A stretch of DNA of 64,000 nucleotides. Source: Chrysophaeum taylorii. Taxonomy: Eukaryota > Sar > Pelagophyceae > Pelagomonadales > Pelagomonadaceae. A program made the translations under genes and the position numbers. How positions within the stretch are numbered: the stretch's first letter is position 1; each line of letters begins with the position of its first letter. Below the pieces are notes generated by a model. That model had not been told where the DNA came from, searched no databases, and worked only from the letters and a program-made list of their open reading frames with translations. The DNA lies in NCBI GenBank assembly GCA_029834535.1, contig JAQMWT010000555.1, positions 1-64,000 on the forward strand, written 5' to 3'. Of this stretch, positions 1-11,497 are shown in pieces.

Positions 1-167
1 CGCGCCATGTGCCGATCGGGCCTAGTCCTTCGGGAAGGCGACGAGCGATGTCGGGTCTCTTCACTTCGTCGTCGAGTCTTTCGATGATGCGAGCAACAAC
101 CTTGGGCCCAGAGCGGATGGCTCTCCCATTTCCGGCCGTAGATCGACCGACTTTGGCTTCGAATGCG

Positions 168-363
168 CTCGCTCACTCACTCACTCACTCCTCGCTCGCT
201 CGCTCGTCTCACACTCACTCGTCCACCATCACTCGCTCGCTCGCTCGCTCACTGCTCGCTCGCTCACTCACCACTCACTCGTCGCTCACTCACTCACTCC
301 TCACTCACTCACTCACTCACTCACTCACTCACTCACTCACCCACTCACTCACTCACTCACTCA
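168..363. repeat. (ACTC)n / (GCTC)n microsatellite
   Basis: A nearly pure 4-bp tandem array of ctca/cactc units interspersed with gctc units. All frames across it read as Thr-His-Ser-Leu type repeats, so the open frames here are products of the repeat, not of a gene. Confidence 0.95.
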
Positions 364-1794
364 GAGAGAAGCATGAATGTATTTGCTGTTATGCTCTAGT
401 AGTTGAGGAGGGCCGACTGCTCATCCACAGTTCTCGGTGAACGACACGTCGGCGGCCTCGAGCATCCCTTCCCCCAGAGCGTACTGCAAGATGAACCGGA
501 CGTCGAGGTCAAGGCGCGAGGCAGTGCGCGAAGTGGCCAACGCATTTGCCGGTGCCGAGCCAGCGTTCACGGGTGGCGCGGATGATGATGTCGACGACCC
601 TACGTCGAGCTCGTCGGTGACGTCTTCGGGCAGGACTTGGACTTGTTGGAGGAGGACGAAGACGGGGAGTACGACATCCTCGTCGCCTTCGAGGTATTAG
701 TGGAGCCCGCCCGCTCGAGAGGAGTTTGAAGAGGCAGGCGACAGCGTCCCCGCGGCGTTTGGGGTTGAAGCCGCCGACTGGGCGAGATCCTCGAAACGTC
801 TGAAGTCGCGGGGGGCTTTGGTGGTGTTGTTGTTGTGCCGCTCGAGCAGCTCGTACTACTCGGGAGTGTCAACGAGCGAGCCCTAGATCGACCACACACT
901 CTTCGGGGTGATGGACAGGAGCATGAGTCCTGTAGGCGAATTGCGTGTCCGGAAACGTCTTGATGTCCTGTCCTTGATGTATAGCGAAAGAGGTCCGAGC
1001 GAAGCGACGACATCGAACCCGCTGTGAATTCCTTTGCCGTTGCCCGCGGCCGCGATGAGCTCACTCGAATAAGTCTCTCTCTCTTTGGTAGCGCGGCCCG
1101 AACCAAACGGTGGTGAAGTGCAACCTTCGCAAAGGAGATGTTCATGACATGGAGCTCGCGCCGGTCCTTGAAGCCGTCCGTCCACGATCGCCGTCTTCTT
1201 CTTCTTCTTCCCGGGGAGTTTGCTCACGCGTCAGCCCTTCGCACGTGCACTGCATACGCGGGGCTTAGGGCCTCGTGATAGCTCGACGAAAAAGCCCAGC
1301 GTTCTCAACGACGAAGAACGGAGAAGAAGGCGACGAAGTATGGGTCGCGATTTGCACCGACGATGGAACTTCATCTTGACGTAGTCGAGGGTTTGTTGGC
1401 GCTCGTCGATCTTTTTCTTTCTCGGCCGCCGCTTTGGATCTCTGCTCGGCAAAAGCTAGATCCTGCTCTGGCGCCGTCTGCTGCCTCTTTCGCCGCTGTT
1501 CGAACGTTATCAGCCAGTCCTTGAGCGTCGATCGCCAACGCTGCGTAGAGGTGGGAACAGGGTTTCGTCCTGACGTTCGATTTGACCGACAACTTCGACG
1601 GCGTAGTCCACGTAAAGACTTGAGGGACGTCAAGCAGACAACCTCCCAACCGAAAAAATCCAAGACCTGCTGTGCTTTCACCCCAAGTTTCTGGCAGTGG
1701 CACCACAACAACGCTATGAAGACAAGACCGCCGGGGGGCACGTCGTTTCCAGCCGTCCCACTCGTGCTCGTCACCCATTCTTCGCTCAAGACAG
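364..1794. other. Broken coding-like region, no intact gene
   Basis: GC-rich, coding-like sequence without an intact gene. On the minus strand about 1,230-750, coherent peptide pieces are spread over several frames, including a Lys-rich stretch followed by IVDGRLQGP and a piece with SLGPLSLYIKD. Between about 590 and 710 the plus strand also has a coherent acidic piece (LDLLEEDEDGEYDILVAFE). About 1,265-1,790 on the minus strand has Lys/Arg/Glu-rich fragments. I recognise no family. A decayed transposon gene seems the likeliest explanation because of the hAT remains next to it, but that is inference. Confidence 0.35.
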
Positions 1795-4474
1795 GAAACT
1801 CGGTCTCGCGTCACACGAGGTCCCTGTACTTAATCCGGGCCGCCGCCGCAATGAAGAAATTCTTGTTGTTCATGCGCAGCCTAGGGCAACTTTGTCCGTC
1901 TCGTCCGCGCTGAGCAACGTTTTTCCCTCAGTCAGGACAAGATTTCCAATAAAGTAGTAGCTCGGCTGCGCGCCATGAGTACCAATTGAAAAATCCCTTA
2001 GAGGAGGCTCTCGCCAGCCATGTCCGGAAGGAAGGAACCCATACTGCTCCTTGGTGAGCGGTCGACACAGCTTTCCAACGTCGAGCACAGCAGCCAGATC
2101 TGTGAAGCCGAGACTTCATCCTTCTTCTCAAGTTCAGGATAATACTCTTTCCAGTTGAGCGATCTCGACAGCCTGATGATCCATAGAGCGAAGACCTGTT
2201 CAAACTCCTCCACATTGAAAAAATCGGGCATCTGGTTCTCGGGCATAGCAAAAGAAGGCACGTCGCCACCAATGTCGAAGTCCCAAGCGTCGTCGGGTGC
2301 GTCGAGTGCCGCCAAGAGACTGCGGGCAGGCGCAGGCTCGGAGGAAGTCTTTGCCTTTTCGTGGTGGAATGCAGTCCGTGCGTAAATCACATATTCTTGC
2401 TTGAGCAAATTCCTGGCCTGAGCTCTCTGATTGGACGACAGATGCCGGCAGTTGATAGTCCGAAAATCAAGAAGGAAGGCAATCAGCTCGCGATCGTTGA
2501 ATTCGTAGTCGAAGTGACGCACGTAGTTGTTTTCATTATTCCCGCAAAATCGACGCTCACATTCGAGAATAATAGCCCGCTCAAGACAGATTTTGCCGGT
2601 CTCGCTGAGGTCGTCGACATCGACAGTCTTACGTGGCATGGATTTCGCAGTTATGTTCGGGAGATCAATGACTTCTAGCACATTCGAGAATAATAGCCCC
2701 CTCAAGATAGATTTTGCCGGTCTCGCTGAGGTCGTCAACATCGACAGTCTTACGTGGCATGGATTTCGCAGTTATGTTCGGGAGATCAATGACTTCTAGC
2801 GTCCCAGCTCGCAGAGACCCGATCATGTTGTGCTTGATCAATGCGGCGCACGCCCCCAGGTATAAGTGTTCATGTTACACGAAAACAACGGCCTCATCCG
2901 TTATAGCAAAAATCGTCTCGAATTCAGCCAACGCCACCCATGGCTCATCACTGATTGATTGTCCAGGGGAGTCCAATGTTGGTCGCCGTATACAGTTTGA
3001 GCACGTGGTGCATACGCAGCAAGGAACGAATAAGTTGGTATCGCGCCCGGAACCTCGTCTTATTTAGGTCGAGCTTGAGCTTCGGCGATTTATTTCCCCG
3101 GCTGTAATGGCAAAAGCGCATGCAGATCCTTCACACGTGTGCCGTATGAAAAGAACTTGGCTCCATCGTGGGCACTGTTCAGCAGCTCCTGGCCAGCTGG
3201 GAATGGATTGATCACCTGCTTGCCTTGGATCGTGTCAAGTCGCCACATGCCGCTGCCCGATATCTTTGAGATATCATGCATGTCACACGCTTCGACTTCA
3301 ACAAAAAATTCTTCGGCGACGCCAATTGCAGCCCGGTCTTGAACAATGGTTGCGGCCGCCAAATCGATATCGATTCCCGCACGCTCCGCGACCACAGAAC
3401 GGAGCAGAGAAGCCGTGCCGGAATCGGTTCCGTCGTCAGCTGGAACGAGGCACACCGTCTCAACGCCACTCCAATCGGGCCAGATGAAGGATAGGCCAAT
3501 GGCCTGTCGCTTGAACTTCTTATCCTTGAGTGTCCCGCCGCCGTCATGCAGCACCTGGGCGAATGGAGTGCCGAAAGCTGCTTCATAACACTCCGTAACG
3601 ACGTGCTTCAAGATTCGAACAAAGCTAAAATATTCAGCTTCCACCCATTCAAACAGCGCCTTTCGAGTCATGAACGAGGGCGCTTGCCTTTCCCGCCACC
3701 GCCGCGGTAATACTACGCCTCGATTGGGTTGCGATGATCTTCGTCGTCAAAGGTGCGCTTGGAAAAAATCCGTTGCGACGTGTACACGTAGTGCCGAGCC
3801 GAGAATGCCATCAGGGAAGAGTGCTTTGCTTGGCTGGGCATGGCCATGAAGTATCTCGTAATATCCGATTTACCCTTCGAGGCTGCCACAACGCCCACGG
3901 CCGTCATGAAAAACGCCCTCCTTTTCTTGGTCTGTCTTCTGTTTCTTGGTGAGCTGTTGACATCCCAGCTCGTCCTCCGGATGCGCAGACTTGAAGTGGG
4001 CAAGAGCCTTGGTCGTCTGCCACGTGCCTTTCTTGAAGTCTCTCGTCACCTTCAGGCGCTCCCAGCACAGGATACACACATGCGTCGCCTTCCCACTGAC
4101 GCGGTCAGGATGATGTTCCTTCAGTCGACGCACGCAGTCCCACACCTTGGAAAAACCTGGTTGATCGTCCACTTTTGTTGCCGGGCGTGTTCCACGTCAG
4201 CATCGACGTCGCAATCGGCTCGTTCTTGTGAACTTCCTCCTTCTGTTAACACCGCGTTTAAATTCCTCCTCATCATCAACATTATCCTCCACCTCCAGGT
4301 AGCGCGGCTCGACTTCGCTCATCAGACGGGGTCAGGGTCAGGCCGTCAGCCGAAGTGAATGAACGTGAAGTGAACATTGGACTTCGGACGAAAATTTCCG
4401 GTGAAGTGAAGTGAAGTGAAGTGAACCAAATTCAGTGAACCTCGTGAACTGAGCCCAGTGAATTCCCAACGCTG
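1795..4474 (-). mobile_element. hAT DNA transposon, copy 1, truncated
   Basis: Minus-strand copy of the hAT family found complete at 18,320-21,410. Its upstream end is intact: the plus strand ends in GAATTCCCAACGCTG at 4,460-4,474, the same terminal inverted repeat as in the complete copy. Next to it come subterminal 'gtgaa' repeats at about 4,400-4,430. Homology to the complete copy stops near 1,795, before the other end, so the downstream terminus is lost. The transposase inside is broken by frame changes and stops. Confidence 0.85.
1870..4172 (-). pseudogene. hAT transposase, copy 1 (broken)
   Basis: Remains of a hAT-superfamily transposase, the cut-and-paste enzyme of hAT elements. Read along the minus strand: a BED-type zinc finger at about 4,170-3,990 (C-x2-C in HVCILCWERL, then H-x4-H in HFKSAHP); a catalytic-core region at 3,671-3,090 with LHDGGGTLKDKK, IVQDRAAIG, CDMHDISKI and INPFPAGQELL; then at 2,741-1,998 a segment with FLLDFRTINCRHLSSNQ; the C-terminal dimerisation region with LSRSLNWKEYYPELEKK; and finally LTEGKTLLSADE near 1,930. 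These blocks are in order but in different frames with stops between them, so no full-length protein is made. Homologous blocks lie in copies 2 and 3. The family call rests on block order and motif style. Confidence 0.85.
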
Positions 4475-4623
4475 TGAATAATATTCAGTGTGTAGTGCGC
4501 ACGCAAGGCGTTCGCCCACTGTGAGACCGCTTAGTGAGAGCGCCGGCGTGCACGTTCGTGTTGGTGTCATGGGCCACACGCTCGACTGGGATGGGCGGGA
4601 GGGGAGGTCCCCCCCGCAATGCC

Positions 4624-4650
4624 GTGTCGTGTCGTGTCGTGTCGTGTCGT
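4624..4650 (+). repeat. (GTGTC)n microsatellite
   Basis: Five to six perfect 5-bp units. The homologous place in the inverted copy (15,861-15,900) carries a 6-bp unit instead. Confidence 0.9.
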
Positions 4651-5141
4651 TTGTTCACAAGGCGCTGAGTGAACCTCTTTACAGGGGTCCACCTTTCAGT
4701 AGCGACAAAGGGTTGTTGAAAGAGTTGGCGTTCTTTCGTGAAGAAGAGGCGGTGCTGGACGCCCCTGGAACCTATACGCGGAGACGACCTCGTCGAAGTT
4801 ATTTGACGGTCGCGGCGAACGTCGACACAAAGCTGACGCTCAAGGCCCCGAAGGACCCATCGTGGTCTAGAGTTTCAACGCGAACATCACATCGGGGAGG
4901 GACTATCTGCCGAGTGAGAGCCACGATGACGACAATGGCGGCGGCAAGGACGACGAAGATCTTGATTTGGAAGACGACGATGACGGGAGAGACGAAGAGC
5001 AAGATGGTACTACGGTTTACTTCGATGAGTTTGAAGTTCATCGTGATTTCTCGTTCGTCGACAAGCCGGCTTCCTTTTTTTCTCTCTCCGCGAGGACGAA
5101 TACAGATCCCGCTCTACGTTCTACTTTGCTGCTTCTACGAC

Positions 5142-5172
5142 ACCTCGACGACGACGACGACGACGACGACCT
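5142..5172 (+). repeat. (CGA)n microsatellite
   Basis: Run of cga/gac triplets encoding an acidic or Ser/Thr run depending on frame. It is almost absent from the inverted copy of the element, so it expanded after duplication. Confidence 0.85.
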
Positions 5173-5545
5173 TTGAGTGCCGTCTTTGGTGGTTGGTGGT
5201 GGTTCGGGAGGGTGGTCAAGTTCAAGCCGCGGGCCGCCCGGGTCTACAACTACGACATTCAGTGGGACAAACAACAACGCGCCTTTTCAGCCAGCAGGGG
5301 CTTAAACTCGAAGAAAAAAACTATGTGGACGACAGTCGAACTCCGACTGTTGTTAAGGCTAAGGTTGCTGGTGCTATCTGAAGAAGACAGACACTCCCCT
5401 CTGCCTCTGCTGCCTCTTCCCGCCGGCCACTTATTCTAGAGTAGGTGCCGACGTCGACGAGACTCCTCGCCAGCACAGCCGCATCGACGACAGACAGCTT
5501 TTTCTTCGACGACCGAGGTTCGCAGCAGCTCTCAAAGCCTCGAAA

Positions 5546-6069
5546 AGCGTTGGACGACAGAAAAATCGCTGCTAGCGTTGCAATCCAAGTTAAACGAAAC
5601 ACTCAAGCAAGCGCACCGCATATGCTCACGTTCGCACTCCCTCTTACAACAGTTGACGACCTTTAAAAAGACTTTCTAAAAACCACCTGCGCCCTCACAC
5701 CACCGCACCTCCCCGCGCTGGTGGCGGTCGCAGACACCTCGGTGTGGACACCCACCCAAGTGTCTCTCTCGAGCGTTTTAGGCACTCGCTTAGGGCTCAG
5801 TCCACCAAAAAAGATCTCCTCTCCAGTTTTTTCCTAAAATTTCCACGCAAATGGAAAAATATGGACATATCCGGAAGTTTCCGGGTCGGCCGTTCACTTT
5901 TCCGGAAATTATTACGCGAGTCATACGTAACCGGAGCAAGAGAGCGGGGGGTCTCTTGACGAGCAGGAGACAGTCCCCTTGGGAAAGAAGAAGTAAGCAA
6001 ACGTGAATTCGTGGTAAAAAGGAAGGGCTAGTTCAACGACATTGCGGTCACCAGGGGTATAGCAACAAG
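5546..6069. other. No gene seen
   Basis: Sequence between the Tudor-like element and the copia remains. It contains short open frames only and no motif I recognise. Confidence 0.5.
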
Positions 6070-7215
6070 TTAGTGCTCTTCTTGGCTCAGATCAGGACAT
6101 GATGCTCGGGTGCACGAGGTGTGGTAAGACCATCCTTTTAGTTTGCCAGGGATGTGATGTACGCGGATCTTTCGCAATGCAACATATTCTTTCTTGAACC
6201 AGCGAGTAGAAAGAGCCTTACTACTACGAGAAGAGCTGTCTAGAGGTGTGCACGGCGGCAGCATTGTCGGTAGATGAAGCGCATATCTTCAGCGATAGGA
6301 TTGTTACATCATCATCATCGTCAAAGTCGGCTGGAGAAAGGATTCCTTCTCGGCCGGCGGCGATGAGAGTGGTAAGGAAGATTGATTGACCACAAAGAAA
6401 AGTTTAAACAATAGCTGTGGTTGACTTCCGGTCTTCCCCTGAGCAAGGGACGGAGCATTATCCGCATCATCAACCATGCGACTTCAAATTTGCCGGCAGC
6501 TATATATCTCAATCATCGCAGACAGACAGGTCGACTCGGTTAGCGGAAATAATAATTACCCTTAGGTTGAAACCAAAGACGAAGAGCTCTGTTCTCCGGC
6601 TTGCTATCGCAGGAGGTGTTGGAGCATTTTTGGACATGCACATAAGTACCTCTAGAACATCGTCCCAGGGCTTGCAAGTAAATGTAGATGATGACATGTG
6701 ATATTTCCGTGAACAGAGAATCTAGGTCTAGCTGAACGTCCAGGGATATGGATAGTCCGACAAGCACGCACCGTCCAGGGATATGGATAGTCCGACAAGC
6801 ACGCCACGCCGCATTCCAAGGAGGGTGCGAACCGGTTCAAACTGTACCGGTTCAAACTGTTCAGCAGAATAATGCTTGCGTAGAGCTTCTTGGAGTGCTG
6901 TGCGTAGTTCGTCATTGCTATAGCGACTATGACGATGTCATCCACAGACAGGCTACGATTCGTCGATCTCCTCGTTCGGGAGATTGCATAAAAAAGTCCA
7001 CACCGGGACTTGAGCAACTTGGGATGCTCGCGATACTTATCGTCTTGCGGATCAAGATACCGTCGGGGGGTTGAACGTAGACGTGCGCATCGATATCGGA
7101 CTGGACGACGAACGCGCACGTCGTACGCGGAAAGGTTCTCGTAAGCAGCAATGGCTAAGATCGCGCGTATAGCAGTCATCGTCGCCAAAGGCGACCAGGT
7201 GAAAAAGAAATCCAC
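6070..7215 (-). pseudogene. Ty1/copia reverse transcriptase-RNase H (degenerate)
   Basis: Decayed copia-type Pol on the minus strand. At 7,215-6,650 the frame reads WSPLATMTAIRAILAIAAYE, the usual entry into a copia reverse transcriptase. It is followed across a frame change by VYVQPPDGIL, KLLKSRCGLFYAIS, and SVDDIVIVAIA, the catalytic 'YVDD' box. The distance between the 'GL' block and the DD box is far too short, so about 60 residues are deleted. At 6,264-6,070 the frame STRWFKKEYVALRKIRVHHIPGK matches the end of a copia RNase H. No functional enzyme is possible. The same family is represented on the plus strand at 16,100-17,290. Confidence 0.75.
6737..6804. repeat. Tandem duplication, 2 x ~34 bp
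   Basis: Two adjacent near-identical units beginning cgtccagggatatggatag. Nearby, at 6,831-6,860, a 15-bp unit (accggttcaaactgt) is also exactly doubled. Both lie in the decayed copia element. Confidence 0.9.
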
Positions 7216-9923
7216 ACCGATGCTAAGAAGCCACGCAAGACTAACCGAGCCTTGTGTTTCCGATATTCTCCAGAGGAGCTACTAGTCTTGATCTCGAGTA
7301 CCCGTCGACGACACACTGTCAACAGGACGAGTCGAGGCATCAGCTAGCGCTTGAAACAGTCGGGAAGCAGGTAATTATTTTGCGATCGCCTTGAGACGTA
7401 AGCATGTCGGTCTTCAGGAGTTAGTTGCCCTGTAGGCAGGCACTTGAGTTTGTACTCGTCTCTGCGTACGTCTGATTCTCGTACCTCGTACTCGTCCTGG
7501 TTGGTGAACCATGGTTTAAGGACTTTTCGGTCGAAGAGTACTTCAGGATAATAAGCGGTAGAGAGAGTGGTTCCTTTTCCTCCGGGGCGATGTCGAGAAG
7601 AGAAGATATTCCTCCAGGTCGGTTAGGGATGATAATATTCAGGTGACCATGATGGAGTATTTTGTTGGGCTATGATCGACAGAGCACGAGTAGGCGTATT
7701 GACACCAAAGACAGCAGCTGCATGTTCGACGAACATGGAAGAAGCGAAGAGGAAGAAAGGGAGTTCCATCATCCGTTGTGAGGTGAGTAGACGCTGGTAC
7801 CATACTTGGTTTTCGAGAACGCCGCATCATCGAGTTGTGGGCAACGATATTGAAGAGCGCCAACAGTAGGTGAGCTCGAAGCCGAGCTTTGCGTTGGTTG
7901 GGGCGCCGAGAACCTGGGACATGTTCAAGGATATCGTGTGAGAGAACAGGCGGAGGTGAAGGAGTAGGCGTTTGCCCGCTCTGAGTTTGATTCCCCCTCT
8001 GCAACGCATCATCGGGGTTATCATCTCGATTCGGCGCTACTACGTCGCTGGAGCATCAGCTGGAGGAGCGTGCTCAAGGGTGGAACGTTGGAGCATGTAC
8101 GCGAAGGTAAGATATGAGGAAACGCGACGTTGCCTGTTCTCTGGGTTGTTGAGAACGACATCAGCTCGATGATCAACGCGGGGAGATACAAGCGGGTTTT
8201 GTGCGTTGGCGCAGCAGCAGAGGTACAGGAGATACCTGCTGCGGCGTGAAGGTCATGCATGCTCTAAGAGTTTGTGGAAACTGCTGTGGGCTAATGATTG
8301 CATGGTGAATGCGTTCGAGGGTTGCATTCGGAAGGATGTTGTAGGACGACAGCCCAAGGGTAATGGATAGCTGGTTCGAGAAGGTTACGAAGACGAGTAG
8401 AGGAGACAGATGCTATGAAACCTATACTTTTCTCATGATTGAAGGTATGGTGGATTAGGTTATTAATGCCCTTGTCAGTCAGTCAGTCAGTGCGGGTTAA
8501 AAAATGCTGGCCTGCACTTGTATGGCCGTCACCGTTCGAAGAAGATGAACGTTGTGTTCTGCGGAAAGAATGCAGAAAGTCCAGTGCTTGGGTGAATTCG
8601 GTCGCATTGGTTGTGCGCGCAAAGAACGCAAGAAGAAACTTTGATAAGAGGTCCTTGAATAGAAATGGGCAAAGCCGCCCCATTCATTCAGAAGGGATGG
8701 TGACGTAGCCTCTGCCCAAACAGTTCACCGGGTTAGGGCGAGTTTGTTCGAAGTTGGGCTAGGGTTGGGTTGAGATGAGCATAGCGGTGACCTTTGTTGT
8801 GACTTGTCCACGCAAACATCTCGATATGGGACGTCGTAAATCCCAGACGTGCAAGTACGTCGGGGGCTTTTGCTGCTGCAACAATGTTGTCAGGACGATG
8901 GAAAAAGCCCGCTCACTGTGCGGTAGGACTTTGCGAGGAATCGACTTTGCGGGCGGGTATGTGCTTCTTCCTACGTACTTTGAGTTCGGTACGTGGAACT
9001 AAGGAGGGTGCGGTTTAGAGCCAGCATGCTCGTCCTCTTCTGAGACTGTGGAATTAAGTGGTTCTTCAGTTCCTGAAGAGCGGTAGTTTAACGACAATTC
9101 GGTCCAGCTTCGGCGGTTGGAGACACTGAATGCGCCTGCTTCAGACATACATTTCAACGGAAGGGAGACAGTTCCCGAGTGATGAAGGTACTTCTTATGT
9201 GATGCAACGTCGAGTTGGAAGTTAGGAGCAAAAGACTTCACGTCGAAAACTATGCGACGACAGACAGACAGGCAGGTGATTATAAAGAATGTGGCAGGCG
9301 CTGCATTGCTAAGAAGGTCGCAGCAGAGATCACATTTGAGGGAGAAGGACTCTTGGAGACGGGTAAGTTCTGGACGTGTAGCATAGAGATGTATCATTCA
9401 ATTGCGAGAATCGAGTATATTATGTTGGCATATCCAGTAGGAGGGAACCGAGGCAAGAGCATGGAATGAATCTCAGATCCAAGCTTGCAATCACAAGTAA
9501 CAAAGATAACGGTTATGGGACGGGTGATAATCTTCCAGAGGGAAATGCTTATCTTTAAAAGTGACGCACTGTGGCATAATCAGAAGGTATTGAAGGAAGA
9601 TTGTTATTACGAACAGTGGTAACGATAAGCTTGTACAAGCCATCGACTTGTCAACTGAGAAATCGGAACAAGTCATAGGTTGATCCAAAAACTCAATTGA
9701 GGCGTACTTGGCAACCTTCTTGTTTTCAACGAGGAGGTGGTGGTTACAATAGGAGTGATTGCCACCGGAGAGAAAGTGTGAGGAATAATAATAACCTGTG
9801 TGCAGATTGGTTAGTTTTCGAAACTCGCAAGATGATAGGACACGTGAGTTAGGCAAGGGCCTTGCAAGCACATTGTAGAGGGTGGGGAGTATTGAACAGC
9901 TTAAAAAAAAGTTTTTTACAACG
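7216..9923. other. AT-richer debris, probably upstream part of the copia element
   Basis: Only short, frame-broken open segments on the minus strand (for example 8,004-7,639, 9,397-8,999 and 9,928-9,491). Orientation and base composition agree with the copia Pol downstream, and this is where integrase and Gag would lie, but I cannot identify an integrase or protease motif. A (GTCA)n run sits at about 8,474-8,492. No LTR pair is evident. Confidence 0.4.
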
Positions 9924-11424
9924 GGCAAAAATATAAAAATTTCGTTTTATATCCATATTATTTTAATATTGTTTTTCGTTTGAAAAAAATTTTTTCAATT
10001 TTCGCTTTGAAAAAAAAAAAAAAACCCTCTCGGCGCGTCGTCGTCAGTACTTGGTTGTCCAGTACTTTTGAGAGGTGGTTGCGTCGACGAAGGTTGGTCA
10101 CAAAAAAAAGAGCATCGTCGCGGACTACGTCGTCAAGGAACCTACGAATTCCGAGAAGAATCAAACAACGTATTCATGTGCGGCGGCGGCGCATGGCTGC
10201 ACCTATTCGAAGGAGACGCAGATATATGGACGGCGTCGTACTGGGCGGCGGATCCCTCATATTGTTGTTGGGTGCAAGCTTACTACTGATGAGGTCAAAA
10301 TCGCCGTCGCCAAGTCCACCAGTACGGGCCTTTTTTTTGAGCTCACACTATGGAGAACAGGGCCACGGAACTGGTGAGGTGCGCCATGTCTGAATCGATC
10401 CTCTCTAAGCGAACAGCCGAGTCCGAGCCAGTCGCGAGCAGTAAGAGTAAGCAGGCCCGGGTAACAACACGCTCGCTGCATTTTTTACCGTTGTGACGAC
10501 GCGCGTGCACAGCGCATCACCGCGACGATCACCAAGTTCGTTGTTGTCGGATGCGCTCTCCCGTTCTCCGTCGCGGCAGGTTGGTCTCCTGGACTCGCTG
10601 CACATCTTCGCCTGGCTGGTAGACCTGTTCACAACGCCGACGTATGATGAGCTTTTTAACGCGACAGACTGGGAAGAAAGACCACGGCATCAAGATAATA
10701 TCGAGCGGTTCTACCCAGACTCTATTGATCGCCGCCGCGAGGTGGCCTTCACCGAGCTCAAGAGCAGATCGCTCTCCGCCCGGGGCCAGAGGGGGGCGCG
10801 CTCATCGAGAACGCAAGCAGTCCCTCATCAAACCGCCCGCCGACGTGCGACGATTCAAGAAGAAAACGTCCAGCGAGCGCGAGATCTTCAAGAAGTCGCG
10901 GATGATGATGTTATGTCCGTCGCCGACGACTGGCGACTCTGGCATCAATCAATTCCCAAAGATTGATCTGATCACCCCCATCGCCATCCGCATCGACGAG
11001 ATGACTGTCCAGTCTGCCGACGTCGAGCGAGTCGAGTCTGCAAGACCCACGAGCTCATCCACACCAAGACGCACAACCGCCTCTACACCCGCACCGTCCA
11101 TCGCCTTCTCTTTACCACCTACGTCAACCTCCGCCGACGAGCTCGGCGACTTTTTTTCCTCATGCAGCAGACGCTGAGGAGCAACTGCCACGACGAGGAC
11201 GAGCTCCCTCTCGACCAGCCGGGCGCTCCGACTACGAAGCCGCAGTCGCCGATGACGCCTCCTTCGTCGCCGCAGTGCTCGACGACGACGAGAGCATTTA
11301 TTTCCGAGATATAAAGTTGGGCATTTGGTTGGTTTGTCTAATTTTGTATAGGCGTTTTATTTTTTAAATAGCTTCTATATAATATCAATATAAAACGAAA
11401 AAAAAACGATATTATATTTTTGGC
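9924..11424. mobile_element. 1.5-kb TIR element with AT-rich ends (element B, copy 1)
   Basis: The left end (about 9,924-9,965: gcaaaaatataaaaatttcg followed by ttttatatccatattatt) is mirrored at the right end (about 11,372-11,424), whose reverse complement reads gccaaaaatataatatcg, then ttttatattgatattatata. The AT-rich termini enclose GC-rich coding-like sequence. A second copy exists in two halves (43,196-43,437 and 52,638-52,960), split by the Ty3 element. A clear target-site duplication is not visible. Confidence 0.55.
10075..11315 (+). pseudogene. Unknown protein(s) inside element B
   Basis: Plus-strand coding-like sequence in several frames, none spanning the element. At 10,075-10,377 a frame contains YSCAAAAHGCTYSKE and, further on, IPHIVVGCKLTTDEVK. 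The Cys/His spacing could be a worn BED-type finger as in some hAT transposases, but this is weak. At 10,644-11,177 and 10,493-10,966 overlapping frames read Arg/Ser-rich. The 3' part (PKPQSPMTPPSSPQCSTTT, about 11,230-11,290) recurs at 52,820-52,880. The function is unknown. Confidence 0.3.
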
Positions 11425-11497
11425 AATACAATACAATATAGCGCCGTTCAATAAGTGGGGAGTGCTTTGAGACGAATGGGATTATTAGATGATCCTG

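Larger units (their letters stand above)
4560..5440 (+). pseudogene. Tudor-like domain protein, copy 1 (frame-broken)
   Basis: Coding remains in several plus-strand frames that align with the better preserved copy at 15,103-15,863. Blocks in order: FSSDKGLLKELAFFREEEAV, RRSYLTVAANVDTKL, an acidic stretch encoded by gac/gat runs, and then at 5,173-5,330 FGGWWWFGRVVKFKPRAA followed by NYDIQW and LKLEEKNYVDD. The last block has the look of a Tudor-type barrel (GWW-GRVV, YD-QW, closing NYV), a fold that usually reads methylated Arg/Lys; this is inference from pattern only. The gene is divergent from hAT copy 1, with about 100 bp of repeats between them. A microsatellite interrupts the 5' part. 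Confidence 0.45.
4486..5545 (+). mobile_element. Tudor-like element, copy 1
   Basis: A segment repeated in inverted orientation at 14,959-16,072. It starts with CAGTGTGTAGTGCGC at 4,486, a hAT-like 'CAGNG' terminus, 11 bp outside the end of hAT copy 1. Homology with the second copy runs to about 5,545. I find no matching inverted terminus at the far side, so the element may be truncated or may not be a TIR element. Confidence 0.55.

Noticed and set aside
9-440. Open frame of 143 codons, Thr/His/Ser/Leu-rich
   Set aside because: It is produced by the CTCA microsatellite, which is open in several frames at once.
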